A DNA stretch of 64,000 nucleotides from Torreya grandis. Lineage: Eukaryota; Streptophyta; Pinopsida; Cupressales; Taxaceae. A program made the translations under genes and the position numbers. Below, in pieces: positions 49,061-61,489 of the stretch (position 1 is the stretch's first letter; every line of letters starts with the position of its first letter). The DNA lies in NCBI GenBank assembly GCA_037957365.1, contig JARHVA010008418.1:1-64000 (forward strand). Direction: 5' to 3'. The notes under the pieces are model-generated. The model was not told the DNA's origin, ran no database searches, and was given only the letters and a program-made list of their open reading frames with translations.

Positions 49061-50203
49061 TTCTAATTTCTCAACTCATCATCACCACTAAATATGTTCT
49101 CAAGTGTGACCAATCCCTTGGGTAAATTATTTGTTTTTATTTTCATAATTTGATCACCATACTGCTATAAGAACTTTGATTGATTTCCTAAGGAAAACTT
49201 AGCCTCTTCTTATAAGACCCTAATAATTTGATTGTCATATTCAAACACTTACCAATTCTCATGTTTATATAGTATATAAGTCATTATAATCACCTTAATT
49301 TGTGACTAAATGTTTTCACTTTTTTTTATTAGCCAGGATACTAAATTGTGCCCCAATGGCAGGCAACCTATCTGCATGTTTGTTTTGATATCTTAATATT
49401 TCCTAAATGTTGAAATCTTGAAAATAATTAAGTACATCCCACACCCTATGCTTATAATATCTAAGTAATAATTTTTTTCATACATTAATATATTTTACTT
49501 GGTGAGATAAAAGTTCACTATCAACAAAATCTATCAAGGTGTTGACTTTCATCTTCCTAGCCCACTATAAACTATGAACTAGTGCCTCATTTTTGGCAAC
49601 ATTTTTTGAATAACCAAACTAAAACTTAATGAAAGAGAAATAATTTTGATTTGATGGAAAAATTAAAATCATTCCAGCCCCATTACCATGCTTATTATTT
49701 GATCCATCTAAGTATAATTTTCATAGACCATCACTAGATTCATCATCCTTTATCATGGTTGGAATTGGTGTAACATTCTCATGGAGGCAATAAAAACCAA
49801 GTCCCCCTTCTTAAATTATGTTATAAGGATAATTTTAATGAAAATTTGAGTCCCATTCATCAAGTAAAAAATCTATAACGCCATCTAAACTTGATTCATC
49901 TTCCACTCCAATAGTTTATAGCACCTCGTCTCAGATGCCACAATTAGTGTTCACAACACTTGACATATATGGCTCCAAATGAAAATGTGCAATAGGTTCA
50001 GAATGTATTGTTACCTTGGTACCATACCTAATTATAAATTTCAAATATGTTAAATTAGTTGATAAATATCCTCCAATATTTGAAGTGAAGTCCCTTAATA
50101 GACACATGTCAAATTAGGGAATCAAATCCGACACAACTACATCTTACTGAATGATAACGTTGGGACAAACATGTAATGCCAACTTCAGATTTTTAATAAT
50201 TCC
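49061..50203 (-). pseudogene. gypsy-B protease-RT linker (fossil)
   Basis: Degenerate minus-strand coding sequence between protease and RT. A recognisable KGLVTLENIF-like piece lies at about 49,125-49,080, matching the linker in gypsy-A (32,983-32,795). No other domain can be read. Confidence 0.6.
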
Positions 50204-50440
50204 TTATATCTTTGTTGGTGATCCATCTAGTTTCAATAGTCCTTTAGTATTTGGCTCATAAATAAGACCAAGCTTGTTTGAAATTTGCTTAGGCATACGA
50301 TTGCTACTGGATCCACTATCTACCATATAGCTGTGAACCAAAGTGTTACTAACTATTAAAGAGAAGTATAAAGAAGGAGTTTTATTTGATTTTTCCCCAG
50401 TTTTGTCAACCTTTACCATCTTATTTATATGTTTCACTTT
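50204..50440 (-). pseudogene. gypsy-B aspartic protease (fossil)
   Basis: Minus strand, open from 50,437 to 50,204. MVDSGSSSNRMPKQISNKLG keeps the DSG active-site triad, and LIYEPNTKGLLKLDG follows, as in gypsy-A. Upstream, TPSLYFSLIVSNTLVHSY is the expected entry strand. The protease would process Gag-Pol; here it is separated from flanking frames by stops. Confidence 0.83.
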
Positions 50441-51535
50441 TTTCTTATTTGTCTGGCCTAAATTGGTTAAGATGACACCTTCTTTCTAAACTAGTTTATG
50501 AGACAATTTGGGAGCTAAAATCTCTTGAATGAGAATATTTTTTATCCTATAATAGAGAGGTAATACCACATGTTAATGTTGATTTTATATTTATTCATTT
50601 TATCCACTATATTTAATTAATCCCCACTAACCTTTGGCTCTACCTTCTAACTCATTGGTTTCTCAAAAAATAGAGGTACTTGATGGACATTTTCAACCTC
50701 TATATTCTAATTTTTTGTGTTGTATAGGAAGCAAGTTGATCTTTGGTACTCTTGGTAACAAAATTAGGATTAATTTAATAATTACTCACATCTTGAGCCT
50801 CAACAATGGCTCTTCTTTTAGATCTAGTTAAATCTGTAACTTGACCATTTATATTGCTAATATCACCACCCTGATTGAAAGCAACATGATCATCTATTTT
50901 CCAATTCACATTAATGGCATTAGGATGGCCTTGAACTTGTTTATTCTCTCCTTATTATTACAAACTTGTCTCTTGGTACTAACTTCCCTGAAGATAAAAA
51001 TACTCTTTTGTAAATTATGGTATGGTAATGTTTTGTGACATGAAGGCTTGGTTTTGAACATCATTGAGATTAAATAGCTACCAACATAAATCCTACATCA
51101 AGTTATTTTGAGGTGGTTTGTGAACAATATGTCTTTAAGTAGAAGGTATATTAGTATCAAGAGTTTCATATGGTTTAGCTTGAGTTATAACTCTTTATGG
51201 TTAGTAGGTTGATCTATTTTCCCTTAACCCTTTGTAAGGAGGCCTTTGATCTCTAAAGGGTTGAGATGTCGTTTAATTTTGTTTTTGATAAGGCCTATTA
51301 GCCTAGTATTACTGCCTTTTAAGTTGTACTATTTCATTCCCAAGAGATTGTAACAAACTTTTAACTCTCCAAGATCACTATCTTAGCTAGAAGGGGTTGT
51401 AAATAAGGCTTGAGGGGATATAACATGATCTAAATATGGAAATTGAGGAACTTGAGGGGATGGTATAGACTTTATTTTTGGGAATATAGGCATTGGAGGA
51501 ATTGAAGAGAGATTACCAATTTGTATCATTTTTTA
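50441..51535 (-). pseudogene. gypsy-B Gag, C-terminal part (fossil, truncated)
   Basis: Pro-rich minus-strand sequence such as NLSSIPPMPIFPKIKSIPSP (about 51,515-51,455) and QVPQFPYLDHVISPQALFTT, then degenerate Asn/Gln-rich sequence to the protease. The capsid core is missing because copia-D interrupts the gene at 51,535. Identification rests on position upstream of the protease and low-complexity composition. Confidence 0.55.
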
Positions 51536-52408
51536 ATTTTTAGAGGTACAATCACTAAGGGAAGGGTAAATCGGTGAGCTGAGATATTTCAGTTACAATT
51601 GTAGTCCTTTCAAACTATTTATAAATCAACACATATTAACTTGATCAAGTAACATTAACAAGAGATCACATTCATTCAATGCATACACAAGATAAAACAC
51701 ATAACACATATTTCCTCTAGAAAACCCTCATGGGGAATAAAAAACACTCTCAAACCTACAACACATGGATTAATATCCTATAAAAAATTACAAACAAGAG
51801 ACTGGTCAACTCCTTTAGACTAGAAAACCTTGATCATGTCTTCTTGACCAAAGGTATTTAGTGAAACACCTATTTCACATGGAGCGACTGCCCCTAAGGA
51901 AGACCAAGTACTTTAGACCCTCCTTTGAACACATCCAACTTAGAAATGATTTCTTCAACACTTGATGATGGATTTATATTTATCTAATCCATGCAAAAAA
52001 TTCCTCTTTATCTTAAACATGCCTCATATGCACACTCAGACCTTTTTGCATATCTTCAATCTACAAGACCACTTTTTCAACATCAAAAATATGACCTAAA
52101 GGTCATACACATAGTCATAAATATGATATAATTAAAAATTCATCCAACTACGCACTCTAACTCTCCTTTTCTTAACTACTCTCACATCCACCTTGCACAA
52201 GTCTCTCTCACAAGTCTTCCATAAGCCTAGGAACCAACACATTTAGTTTCAATATAAATTCATAAATTATATATATATATATATATATGTTATATATATA
52301 TATATATGTATATATATATGTATGTATATATATATATATGTATATATATAAATGTGTGTGTGTGTGTATATATATATGTATATATATATACATATATATA
52401 TATGTATC

Positions 52409-52458
<50 letters not shown>

Positions 52459-54372
52459 TGTATATATAAAATTTATGAATTATGAATTATAGAATATTTC
52501 CTTTTCAACCAAAATACATGCCTTCAAACTTAAGGCATATCACATGGCTCACACTTAAGCACAATCCACTTTCAAATTGGCCTAAGTCACTTTTAGGTCT
52601 TATGAAAACCCATTTAGCTCTTTGACATTTATATGATCAAAATACAAACATAGGAACACTTTCCAAATTCATGGAACCATTCCACATGATCTATAAGTCC
52701 TCCTTAAGTTCTAAAAACTATCACATTACCCTCTTTCTTAAGTATAATTTTCTCAAATAACTATCTATACACAGTCATTATGAACAAACACATAATCACC
52801 TTATAATCCTTTATTAATACTACATACAATTCATCAATCCTTAATAATTCACAAAAATCATCCTTATATAGTCTAAAACACTCCCAAATATATAATTCAT
52901 GGATATATATCAAAACAACATCAAAATGAGCTCAATTACCCTTCTTGGATTACTTGTAGAACATGCACAAACATAGTCAACTTTAAACCTCAATATATTT
53001 GATTGTAAAAACTTATAGATATTCAAATTGATATTTTTAGATGAATCTTGGATTTATCTACCAATTTTATTTTTACACCATGAGAAAATTCATCTTTGAT
53101 CAAAATATATGGTCCAAAAACCATAGACTATTTTTTCCCTTTGCAAAATTCAAATATTCAAATTCAAACGGTCACAGTTAAACCTTAGACACATATCCTC
53201 ATCTTGTTGATTCTTGATAGTTTGGAACACACTAAATCAATTGATATCCTTTTAAATATATTGGTTTTTAACCCATATTAATTTATTTTCCAAGCATTAA
53301 AATTTAATCACTTTGACCTCATCTCGTGCACCCTTACAATATTGACTAAATATGCACCATCAATCTCTATAGATAAACTAGGTATTTAAATAGAAATGCT
53401 CACCATTATATTTATCTAAAAAATCCAAATATAATGAAACTTGGAACCCTCATTTTCCTTCTAGTTTTTTCTTTTATCATTCCATGTGTTTGTGCCACTT
53501 GGAAGCCTCTTTTATAATGTTGACTCTTGACTTCTCTCACACTATTGATCTCTTTCAGTATGAACCACCACTCACCATTGATATTCTATCAGAATAGTGA
53601 GCTTGTGACACTTTTCACCTATACATGCAACATTTGGCATTATGATTTAATGTGAATAAACTTTATGGTCTCCAAACCATCACTTTTTGTGAGTGTAACT
53701 TTGAAGATTTATATCTTGAGCTGGATAACACTTCAAGACCCAAAATTTTTAGGGTAGATTCTTGAAATTATATAAAAAATCTCCATGATATCCTTTCACT
53801 AATATTGAAATTCCACATACCTTAAATAAATGTAAAACCTTACTAGTTCATCCATGTCTATATGATAGTTTATGATAGTCTAGAAAACATTGTAAACTAC
53901 CTCGGAAGCCAACTTTGCAGTTGCATATCTTTTGTCGTGCTTTAGCCCTTGACCTTAAAATTAATTCAAATCAACTAGGAAAAAAAAATAAACCCATATG
54001 ATCATATTATCCTGAAATATCCATATATATGAGATATGACACCATCAAAATGGCTACTTGGATCTTCTTTCCTCATGCAAATTTGGAAGGTATGGGAAAA
54101 CACTGTCAAAATACTTGAGATCCCAACTTTGCACCTGCATATCTTTGACTACACATAGGCATATAAACTAAAAATTAGAAAATAGAAACTAAGGACTAAT
54201 ATGATCACAATAATATTACTAACTCCACCTAACTCATCCACACATGGTAATTATGATGTCATCAAATTTCCTACTTCAAATTTTTGCCACTAGACCCAAA
54301 ATGTCTAGATGAAAATAACAATCAACCAAATGAAATCCACTCATGCACCCAAGCACTCAAATCATAGAAATA
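51536..54372 (-). repeat. copia-D left LTR, one end deleted
   Basis: Aligned with 57,027-59,650, for example TTTCAAACTATT at 51,608 and 57,099, and CCCAACTTTGCACCTGCATA / CCCAACTTTGCACCCACATA at 54,121 and 59,407. It lacks the final 200 or so bases present in the middle LTR (59,651-59,860), and the sequence jumps at about 54,373 to the part of the internal region equivalent to 61,440. About 200 bases of TA/GT microsatellite were added at 52,269. Confidence 0.88.
52257..52481. repeat. TA/GT microsatellite bounded by a 12-bp inverted repeat
   Basis: Alternating TA and GT dinucleotide runs fill 52,269-52,463. They are bounded by AATTCATAAATT (52,257-52,268) and its exact reverse complement AATTTATGAATT (52,470-52,481). 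The middle LTR has only about 25 bases here (57,726-57,755). Frames reading Tyr-Ile repeats are artefacts. Confidence 0.9.
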
Positions 54373-54439
54373 AGTCTCTTAATAATAATATATAGAGACA
54401 TACTTTGAACCATAATTCTCTAAAACAAATTGAATCTAG

Positions 54440-56965
54440 GAGTGGCCCACATCTCCTCAGTAACAACTATAATCCTCTTGTAGCTATAATATTTCTTTCT
54501 CTTGTTCTTCTCTTTAGTCTTAACTATAACAACTGGTTCTTTTTCTATATCACTCTCCATTTATTTTAAGATATAATTGACAATATATGGATCAATTATG
54601 GAATCTTAACATACCTTTTCATTTGAAGAAACAAACTTGTAGCTTAAAACCTCATCACTAAATATTGTCACTTGATGTTCTTTACTTGAAGCTTGTTCAA
54701 CAACAACAGGATGTTCACTTGGATGTATACACATCTCAAGACTATCCTCAACCATTACCTTGGTCTTCTCCTTGAGCTTGGTCTCTTCATTCATAACATG
54801 AGTAGTCAATGAGATATCTTAGCACTCTTTACCTTCTAAAGCATTTTCCTTCATAAAAAATAGATTACTTGGATCTACAAACTTGTCATGACTCACACTT
54901 ACCACCTTGGTCTTCCATCAGTTAACTTGCCTTGTTATTTGCACTATAGGAGACTGATTGAATCTATTATAACTTAATAGCCTTTGCTTGAAAAATCTAA
55001 CAACATGACCTTTCTATTCATAGTTGTAGCAAGCCATACTCCTAGATGGAAACTCAACTTGTCTTACATTATTTAGAAAGAAAATACTAATGTGTCCAAT
55101 ATTATGAGAACTAAAACAAACTAATATTTTTGAAGAATACTTATCTTGCATTTCCTTATTTGGAAAATGCTTTAAAAAGTGTCCTTCATTAAGATAGTTA
55201 AAGCACTTAACCTTGCTCACACCTTTTGACTAATGACACCCATCATAGTCCCATGTAAATTCATTTCTAATAGGTCTCTTTTACTCCATATCCCTATGAC
55301 CAGATTGATTACATGTATAATAATAACCATTGAATCTTTCATACCTCATGGAATTTGGTTGTCTGATCTGATTTGTCTTCAAAAGTTAATCCACCTTGAT
55401 CTTATTAATGTTCATATAATTTGAGAAGTAACTTCAGGATCCTCATTAAAACCCAATCCAAATCTATCACTAGCTAATTTTTGACTATTTATGAGATTAT
55501 CCAAATCATTACTTATCAAACTTGATAAATTATTTCACCTCATTTTCATACTTCTTTCTCTCATCTTTCAAAGATACAATCTCAAAAGCATACCTTGAGC
55601 AATCATATTCTTTATCTCTCAGGCTTGTAGACAATATTTCCAATTGACAACTGAGATGCTTGATCATATCTTCATGCTCCTTGGCATATTCATTCATTTT
55701 TACCTCAAATATACTAAATTTATCCTCATAGTCTTTGAGTTGAGACTTCATCTTCTTGTTAATCTTATTTTCAATATTTAGTTCTTCAATAACATTTATC
55801 AAAATGGTCTCATTGTCCATCTCATTTTAAACATCATCTGAATCATTACAAGTAGACTCATTTTGATTTGAGAAATTACCTTCCTTAACCATGATCAGGA
55901 CTTCATTTTCAACAATACCATCATCTTCATGATCATATTCTGAGTTACTTTCTACACTCTAATCTTATGGGCTACAATCTTCTTTGGTGTAGAGACTCTT
56001 CTTGTGCTTGAATTATTTCTTATTGTTGTCAAACCTTCTAAATCAATTTTTGCATTTATCATGCCTAAATTATCTCTTGCCATCATCATGACCTTGATAT
56101 TTCTCTTCATCATCATTTTTCTTATAATTATGAGGGAACTTATTAGTAAAATTTCCTATCTCACCATAATTGAAGCATTTGACGGGTAGTTTAACTTTAT
56201 ATTTGCCTGAACCTACTCTCAATTTCCTTAGAATCAAATCAATTAGTTCATCCTCATCTATATTATAAACATCATCCTCTTTGTATTTCTTACCTTCTAA
56301 CTTCTTCTTTGTCTTCATTTTAGTTTTAAAATTTGCTTCCTTCTTTGGTGGTATATCATCATTATTCCTCATCTCATAGGAAGTAAGGGTGTCATGCAAT
56401 TGATCCATCTTCAACTGAGTAAGATTATGAATTTATTATATAGTAGAAACTTTCAGATCAAATTTGGGATATAGAGAACTTAATACCTTTTGAAAATAGT
56501 ATCATCTTCAAGGTTCTCTCCAAGACCTCTGATGATGTTCATAATCTCATCAACTCTCTATAGAAAGGATGCCACAAAATCTTCTTCATTCATCTTGAGA
56601 CTTTCAAATTACCTTCTTTGAGTCTACAACTTAGAAATTTTTACCTTTGAATATCCTTCATAAATGATCTAAATTTTTTACCATATCTCTTTAAAATATT
56701 TACAATGGATTACCTTGGTGTATTTAGTCTCTAAAAGACCACAAGTAATAAAACTCATTACCTTGGAATTGTTCTCAAACAGCTTCTTGTTTATAACATT
56801 AGATGAAGGAATATTAGGAGTAACATAACCATCCACAATATATTACCATATATCAAACCCTAGGGACATAATGTATGTCCTCATCCTTGCACTCCATAAT
56901 GAATAATTGGATCCATTAAACATTGGTGCTTTCTTAGTAGAGAAACCTCCTTGACGACTACCCAT
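54440..56965 (-). pseudogene. copia-D unit 1 long Gag with four zinc knuckles (fossil)
   Basis: Minus-strand Gag starting at an ATG at 56,965-56,963 (MGSRQGGFSTKKAPMFNGSN), 50 bases after the primer site. Domains in order: copia Gag core (RVDEIMNIIRGLGENLED, about 56,545; LHDTLTSYEMRNNDD, about 56,400), knuckle 1 (CFNYGEIGNFTNKF, about 56,180-56,140), acidic region, coiled coil (55,820-55,530), then knuckles CFNYLNEGHFLKHF, CFSSHNIGHISIFF and ACYNYE*KGHVVRFF (55,212-55,000). A C-terminal Glu/Val-rich region follows, with THVMNEETKLKEKTKV and HPSEHPVVVEQASSKEHQV (54,809-54,606). It ends EEMWATPRFNLF and a stop at about 54,440 that unit 2 shares. Scattered stops make it a fossil. Confidence 0.82.
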
Positions 56966-57014
56966 ATTTTACCTTAGATCACCTTTAAGATGTCAAGCCT
57001 TTACCAAAGGAATT

Positions 57015-57026
57015 TCTTTGACACCA
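57015..57026 (-). other. copia-D unit 1 primer-binding site
   Basis: On the minus strand TGGTGTCAAAGA directly after the middle LTR; it resembles TGGTATCAGAGC, the initiator tRNA-Met complement, with three changes. Confidence 0.7.
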
Positions 57027-59860
57027 ATTTTTAGAGTTATAATCACTAAAATGGGGGGTAAATTAGTGAGCCTAGATATTTCAATTACAATTATAGTCCT
57101 TTCAAACTATTAATCAATCGACATATATTAACTTGATCTAGCAACATTAATAAGAGAGCTCAATCATTTAATGCATACACATGATCAAACACATAACACA
57201 TAGTTCCTTTGGAAAACCCACATAGGTAATAAAACCCAATCTCAATCCTACAACACATATACTATTGTCCTATAAGAAATTACAAATAAGAGACTAGTCA
57301 ACTCCTGTAGACCAAAAAACCACTATCATGTTCTCCTAACTAAAGGTTTTTAGTGAAACATCTATTTCATAAGGAGAAACTAACCATAAGGAATACCAAG
57401 CCATTTAGACCCTAATTTTAAAACATCCACATTATAAATTATATCTTCAACACTTTATGATGGATCTTTGTTTATCTAATCCTTGCATAAACTTCCTCTC
57501 TATCTCAAATAGGCCTCATATGCATACTTAGGCTTGTTTGCATATCCTAAATTTAAAATATAAATTTTATGACATCATAAATATGACCTATAGGTCATAA
57601 ATATACTCTAAAATTCATCCAACTATGCACTCTACCTCTCCTTCACCTCACTACTCTCACATCCACCTTGCATAAAATTCTCTCCCAAGTCTTTCACAAG
57701 CCTAGAAACCAACACTTTTTGTTTCACTATATATAGTTAATTTATTAATTATCAAGTCAAAAATATTTAATTTTCAACCATTTTACATTAATTCACCCTT
57801 AAGTCATGTCACATGGATCACACTTAAGCACAGTCCACACAATCCACTTTCAAACAGGGATAAGTCATTTTTAGGTCCTATGGGACCCATTTAGCTCTTT
57901 GACATTTATATGAGCATAATAAAAACATAAGAACACTTTCCAAATGCATGGAACCATTAAAAATGATCTATAGGTCCTATTTTAGTTCCAAAAACCATCA
58001 CAACACCCTCTTACTTAAGCATAATTTGATCAAACAACTCTCTATACACATAATCATTATGAGCTAACACACAATCACCTTCTAAGGATTTTTTCATAAT
58101 AAATACAATTTTTTAATCCTTAATAATGGAAAAATATAATCCTTATGTAGTATAAAACACTACTAAAAATATAATTCATCAAGAGATATCAAAACAACAT
58201 CAAAATGAGCTCAATTACCTTTCTCAGGTTACTTACAAAACATGCACAAACACACATTGAAATTTGAACCTCAATATATTTGATTGTATACACTTAAAAA
58301 TATTAAAATAAATATTTATATGTTCACCCTAGAGTCCTCTACCACTTTTGTTTTTACACCATGAGAAAATTTATCCTTGATCAAAACATATGGTACAAAA
58401 ACCATAGACTAGATTTTCCCTTTACAAAATTCAAATATTCAAATTCAAATGGTCACAGTTAAACCTTAGACACTTTTCTTCATCTTGTTAATTCATTAAA
58501 ATTTGGAAAAAAATAATTCAATAGATATCCTTTGAAATATATTGGTATTTAACCCATATTTCTTTATTTTCCAAATGTTAAACTTTAGTCAATTTGACCT
58601 CATCTTGTGCACCCTTGCAATATTGACTAAATACACACCATCAATCTCTATAGATCAACTAGGTCTTTAAATAAAAATGTTAACCATTTTATATATATTA
58701 AAAATCCCAATATAATGACACTTTTCACCCTTTTTTTTCTTATAATAATTTTACTATCATTCCATGTGCTTTGTGCCACTTGGCAACCTCTCAAATAATG
58801 TTGACTTTTGACTTTTCTCACACCATTGATCTTTGTCAGTACGAACCACCACTCACAATTGATATTTTATAATACTATAGAGTTTTGACACTTATCACCT
58901 ACATGTTCAACCTTTTGCATCATGATCTAGTGTGAATAAACTTGATGGTCTCTAACCCATCACTATCTATAAGTGCAACTTTGAAGATTTATATCTCAAG
59001 ATGAACAACACTTCAAGACCCTAAATTTTTAGGGTATATTCTTGAAATTATAGAAAAAATCTCCATGATATAATTTCAATAATATTTAACTTCCACATAC
59101 CTTAAATAAATTTAAAAATTTATTGGTTCATCCATGTCTACATGATGGTTTGTGATAGTCTGGAAAACATTACAAACTACCTCAAAAACCAACTTTGCAC
59201 TTGCATATCTTTTGCTACACTTTAGTGTTTGACCTAGAAATTAATGAAAATCAATTAGGTAAAAATATGAAAAAATCCATATGATCACCTTCTCTTGAAA
59301 CATCCATACATTCAAGATATTCCACCATCAAAATGCTTATTCAACTCTTCTTGCCTCATGTAAATTTGGCTAAGTATGGGAAAACATTGTTAAAATGCCT
59401 GAGATCCCAACTTTGCACCCACATATCTTTGACTAGACTTAGTCACATGAACTAAAACTTAGTGAATATAAATTAGGGAATAATTTTACCACAACCATGT
59501 GACCAACTTCCCATTACTCATCCACAAGTGGAAATTATGGCATCATTAAACTACCTACTCAAAATTTTTGCCACTAGACCCAAAATGTCTAGATGAAAAC
59601 AATGATCAACCAGATGAAATCCACTCATGTACACAAGCACTCAAAGCATATAAAAACTCTTATAGGACCACTTACTTAATACTCATCCCTAAACATCTCT
59701 AACCATGTCAAAATTGAAGATTATCCAAGCCAACATTAAGCACACTAGATTAAACACATTGCATACTTTGTCATTATCACTTAGGATATCAAAAAATATC
59801 ATCCACTTTCTATGAAACCTCCATTAAGTCACCATGAAATCATTTAAAACTATCCAAAAA
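57027..59860 (-). repeat. copia-D middle LTR shared by both units
   Basis: About 2.83 kb. On the minus strand it begins next to the polypurine tract (59,861) and ends at the primer-binding site (57,026), so it is 3' LTR for unit 2 and 5' LTR for unit 1. Partner of 51,536-54,372. The sequence CACTTTT / TTAGTGATTATAACTC near its minus-strand end resembles the copia-1 LTR end (TTAGTGATTATGCTTCC), suggesting related families. Confidence 0.88.
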
Positions 59861-59872
59861 TCTCCCCCTTTG
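59861..59872 (-). other. copia-D unit 2 polypurine tract
   Basis: On the minus strand ACAAAGGGGGAGA, preceded by TCAATG, immediately before the LTR. The same motif with the same context is found at copia-1 (15,047-15,063). Confidence 0.88.
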
Positions 59873-61480
59873 TCATTGATGTCAACAAACATCATTTAGA
59901 TCACCTTCTCTCTTTAATCACTCTCACACTAGGAACTTTCTCCCCCTTTAACATAATGACAAAGTGGGCAAAAAATGATCTTGAGGACCTAAAAAGACTA
60001 CCAAAAAGAGAGGAACATCTTAAAAATATGATACAAACTCCCCCTTACCTTTATCCTTCCTCTTCTTGTCTTTCTAACTTCCTCTTGCTCCATGCCAATG
60101 CTCTCTTCAAACAATCATTATAACAAATGAAGAAAGAATAAAAAATAGTGACTAGGTTTGATTGAGGCATCATAACAATGTTATTTAAATATCATATTTA
60201 AAAAATATAACCACACATTAAATATTACTAAATCATCTCACATATGCTTCCCCTTACATCATGAAAAGTTCCTCAATCCATTCAAGCTACCTAAGTTAGC
60301 TCCTCCTAACTCTGTGTATGCCACCTTGTACTTCTCAACCATGCACTATAATATAATGGAATGATTCAAGAAACATCTAAGAGGGATTAATCCTAATATC
60401 TTTGAGCAATTGCATCACTTAAGCATCTTCAGATCTTTACACACCATGAAGAACCACAATATAGACTTATTAGCCTCCTTTCTTAAGATACTTCCATGAC
60501 CATCAATAGAAATTAATTCCACTTAAAAAATAAGAAACATACACTAAACCAAATTGATAACTCACTTTGAAATACTTATGCCTTTCTCTTTTGGAGAAAC
60601 TGAACTAGGCATGTCTAGTCTCATTATATCCCTATCTGGAACTTGTAGAGCCCACAACTTTAAAAATCAACAGCTTCAATACTTGAAACTTCATATCTAG
60701 ATAAATCTCATATACCCTTCAACAAAACCAATTTACAATACCTAGATCATCCTTTGTAACATACTTCCTTTACAAACTTACTACCCAATTAGGCCTCTAA
60801 TTTGACAAAAACTTGAATACATTGAGAACCACAAACCTTTAAATATTTATAAATATTTATTTTACAATAAATTTGGCCCATTAAACATATTAATAAGTCC
60901 CAAACCTCAATTCAATAGTCAAACTACTTTTCTATTAGAGCCTAAAACCCTAGAATCTCAAAATAAATGAGGTCAACACAACACCTTCCAGTCAACATCC
61001 ACCTCTGAAACTTCTTGCTCACCGGGAGACAACAATTACACATTTATGGACCAATATTTGAGAACACATACCTTTGGTAACATATACTTCTTGTAACCCA
61101 ATTTAGGACCTACATACTCTTATATATAAACTATGAAACCTGAGAATAAACAAAAAAATCACATTTGACTTTAACATACCTTCAAATCACAATACCACCT
61201 AGACCATTTTCTAATAAGTTTAATAGACCCTTATATGCAAAAATATAATCTTGAAAACTCACAAATCATATTTTTCCATCTGGTAACCTTCAATTTGACC
61301 CTATAGTCTACTCTATATATAGTTATCATGACATCACCTCAATATATTTTCCAAATTGACATACCTACTGAACTCAACTCTAGTCTTCTAGGAACATATC
61401 AAGAATACCACATCAACAATTTATTCTCTACTGAAAGGAGTCTCCTAATAAGCATATAAAGAGACATCCTTTACACCATA
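59873..61480 (-). other. copia-D unit 2 region between Gag stop and polypurine tract
   Basis: About 1.6 kb with no recognisable protein in any frame; RT and integrase motifs were looked for and not seen. A second CTCCCCCTTTA purine run (minus) lies at 59,940. This segment is missing from unit 1. It may be the remnant of a deleted pol or a long 3' untranslated region. Confidence 0.55.
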
Positions 61481-61489
61481 ATTTGCTAA

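Larger units (their letters stand above)
46150..51535 (-). mobile_element. Ty3/gypsy element gypsy-B, 5' part cut off by copia-D
   Basis: Minus-strand protease, RT, RNase H and integrase in gypsy order, related to gypsy-A (shared linker, protease and integrase C-terminal patterns). Its Gag is interrupted at about 51,535 by the copia-D LTR; the rest of Gag and the 5' LTR would lie beyond the right edge of the window. The 3' LTR could not be delimited. Better preserved than gypsy-A. Confidence 0.85.

Noticed and set aside
52208..52469. Tyr-Ile-rich open frames on both strands
   Set aside because: Artefacts of the TA/GT microsatellite in the copia-D LTR.
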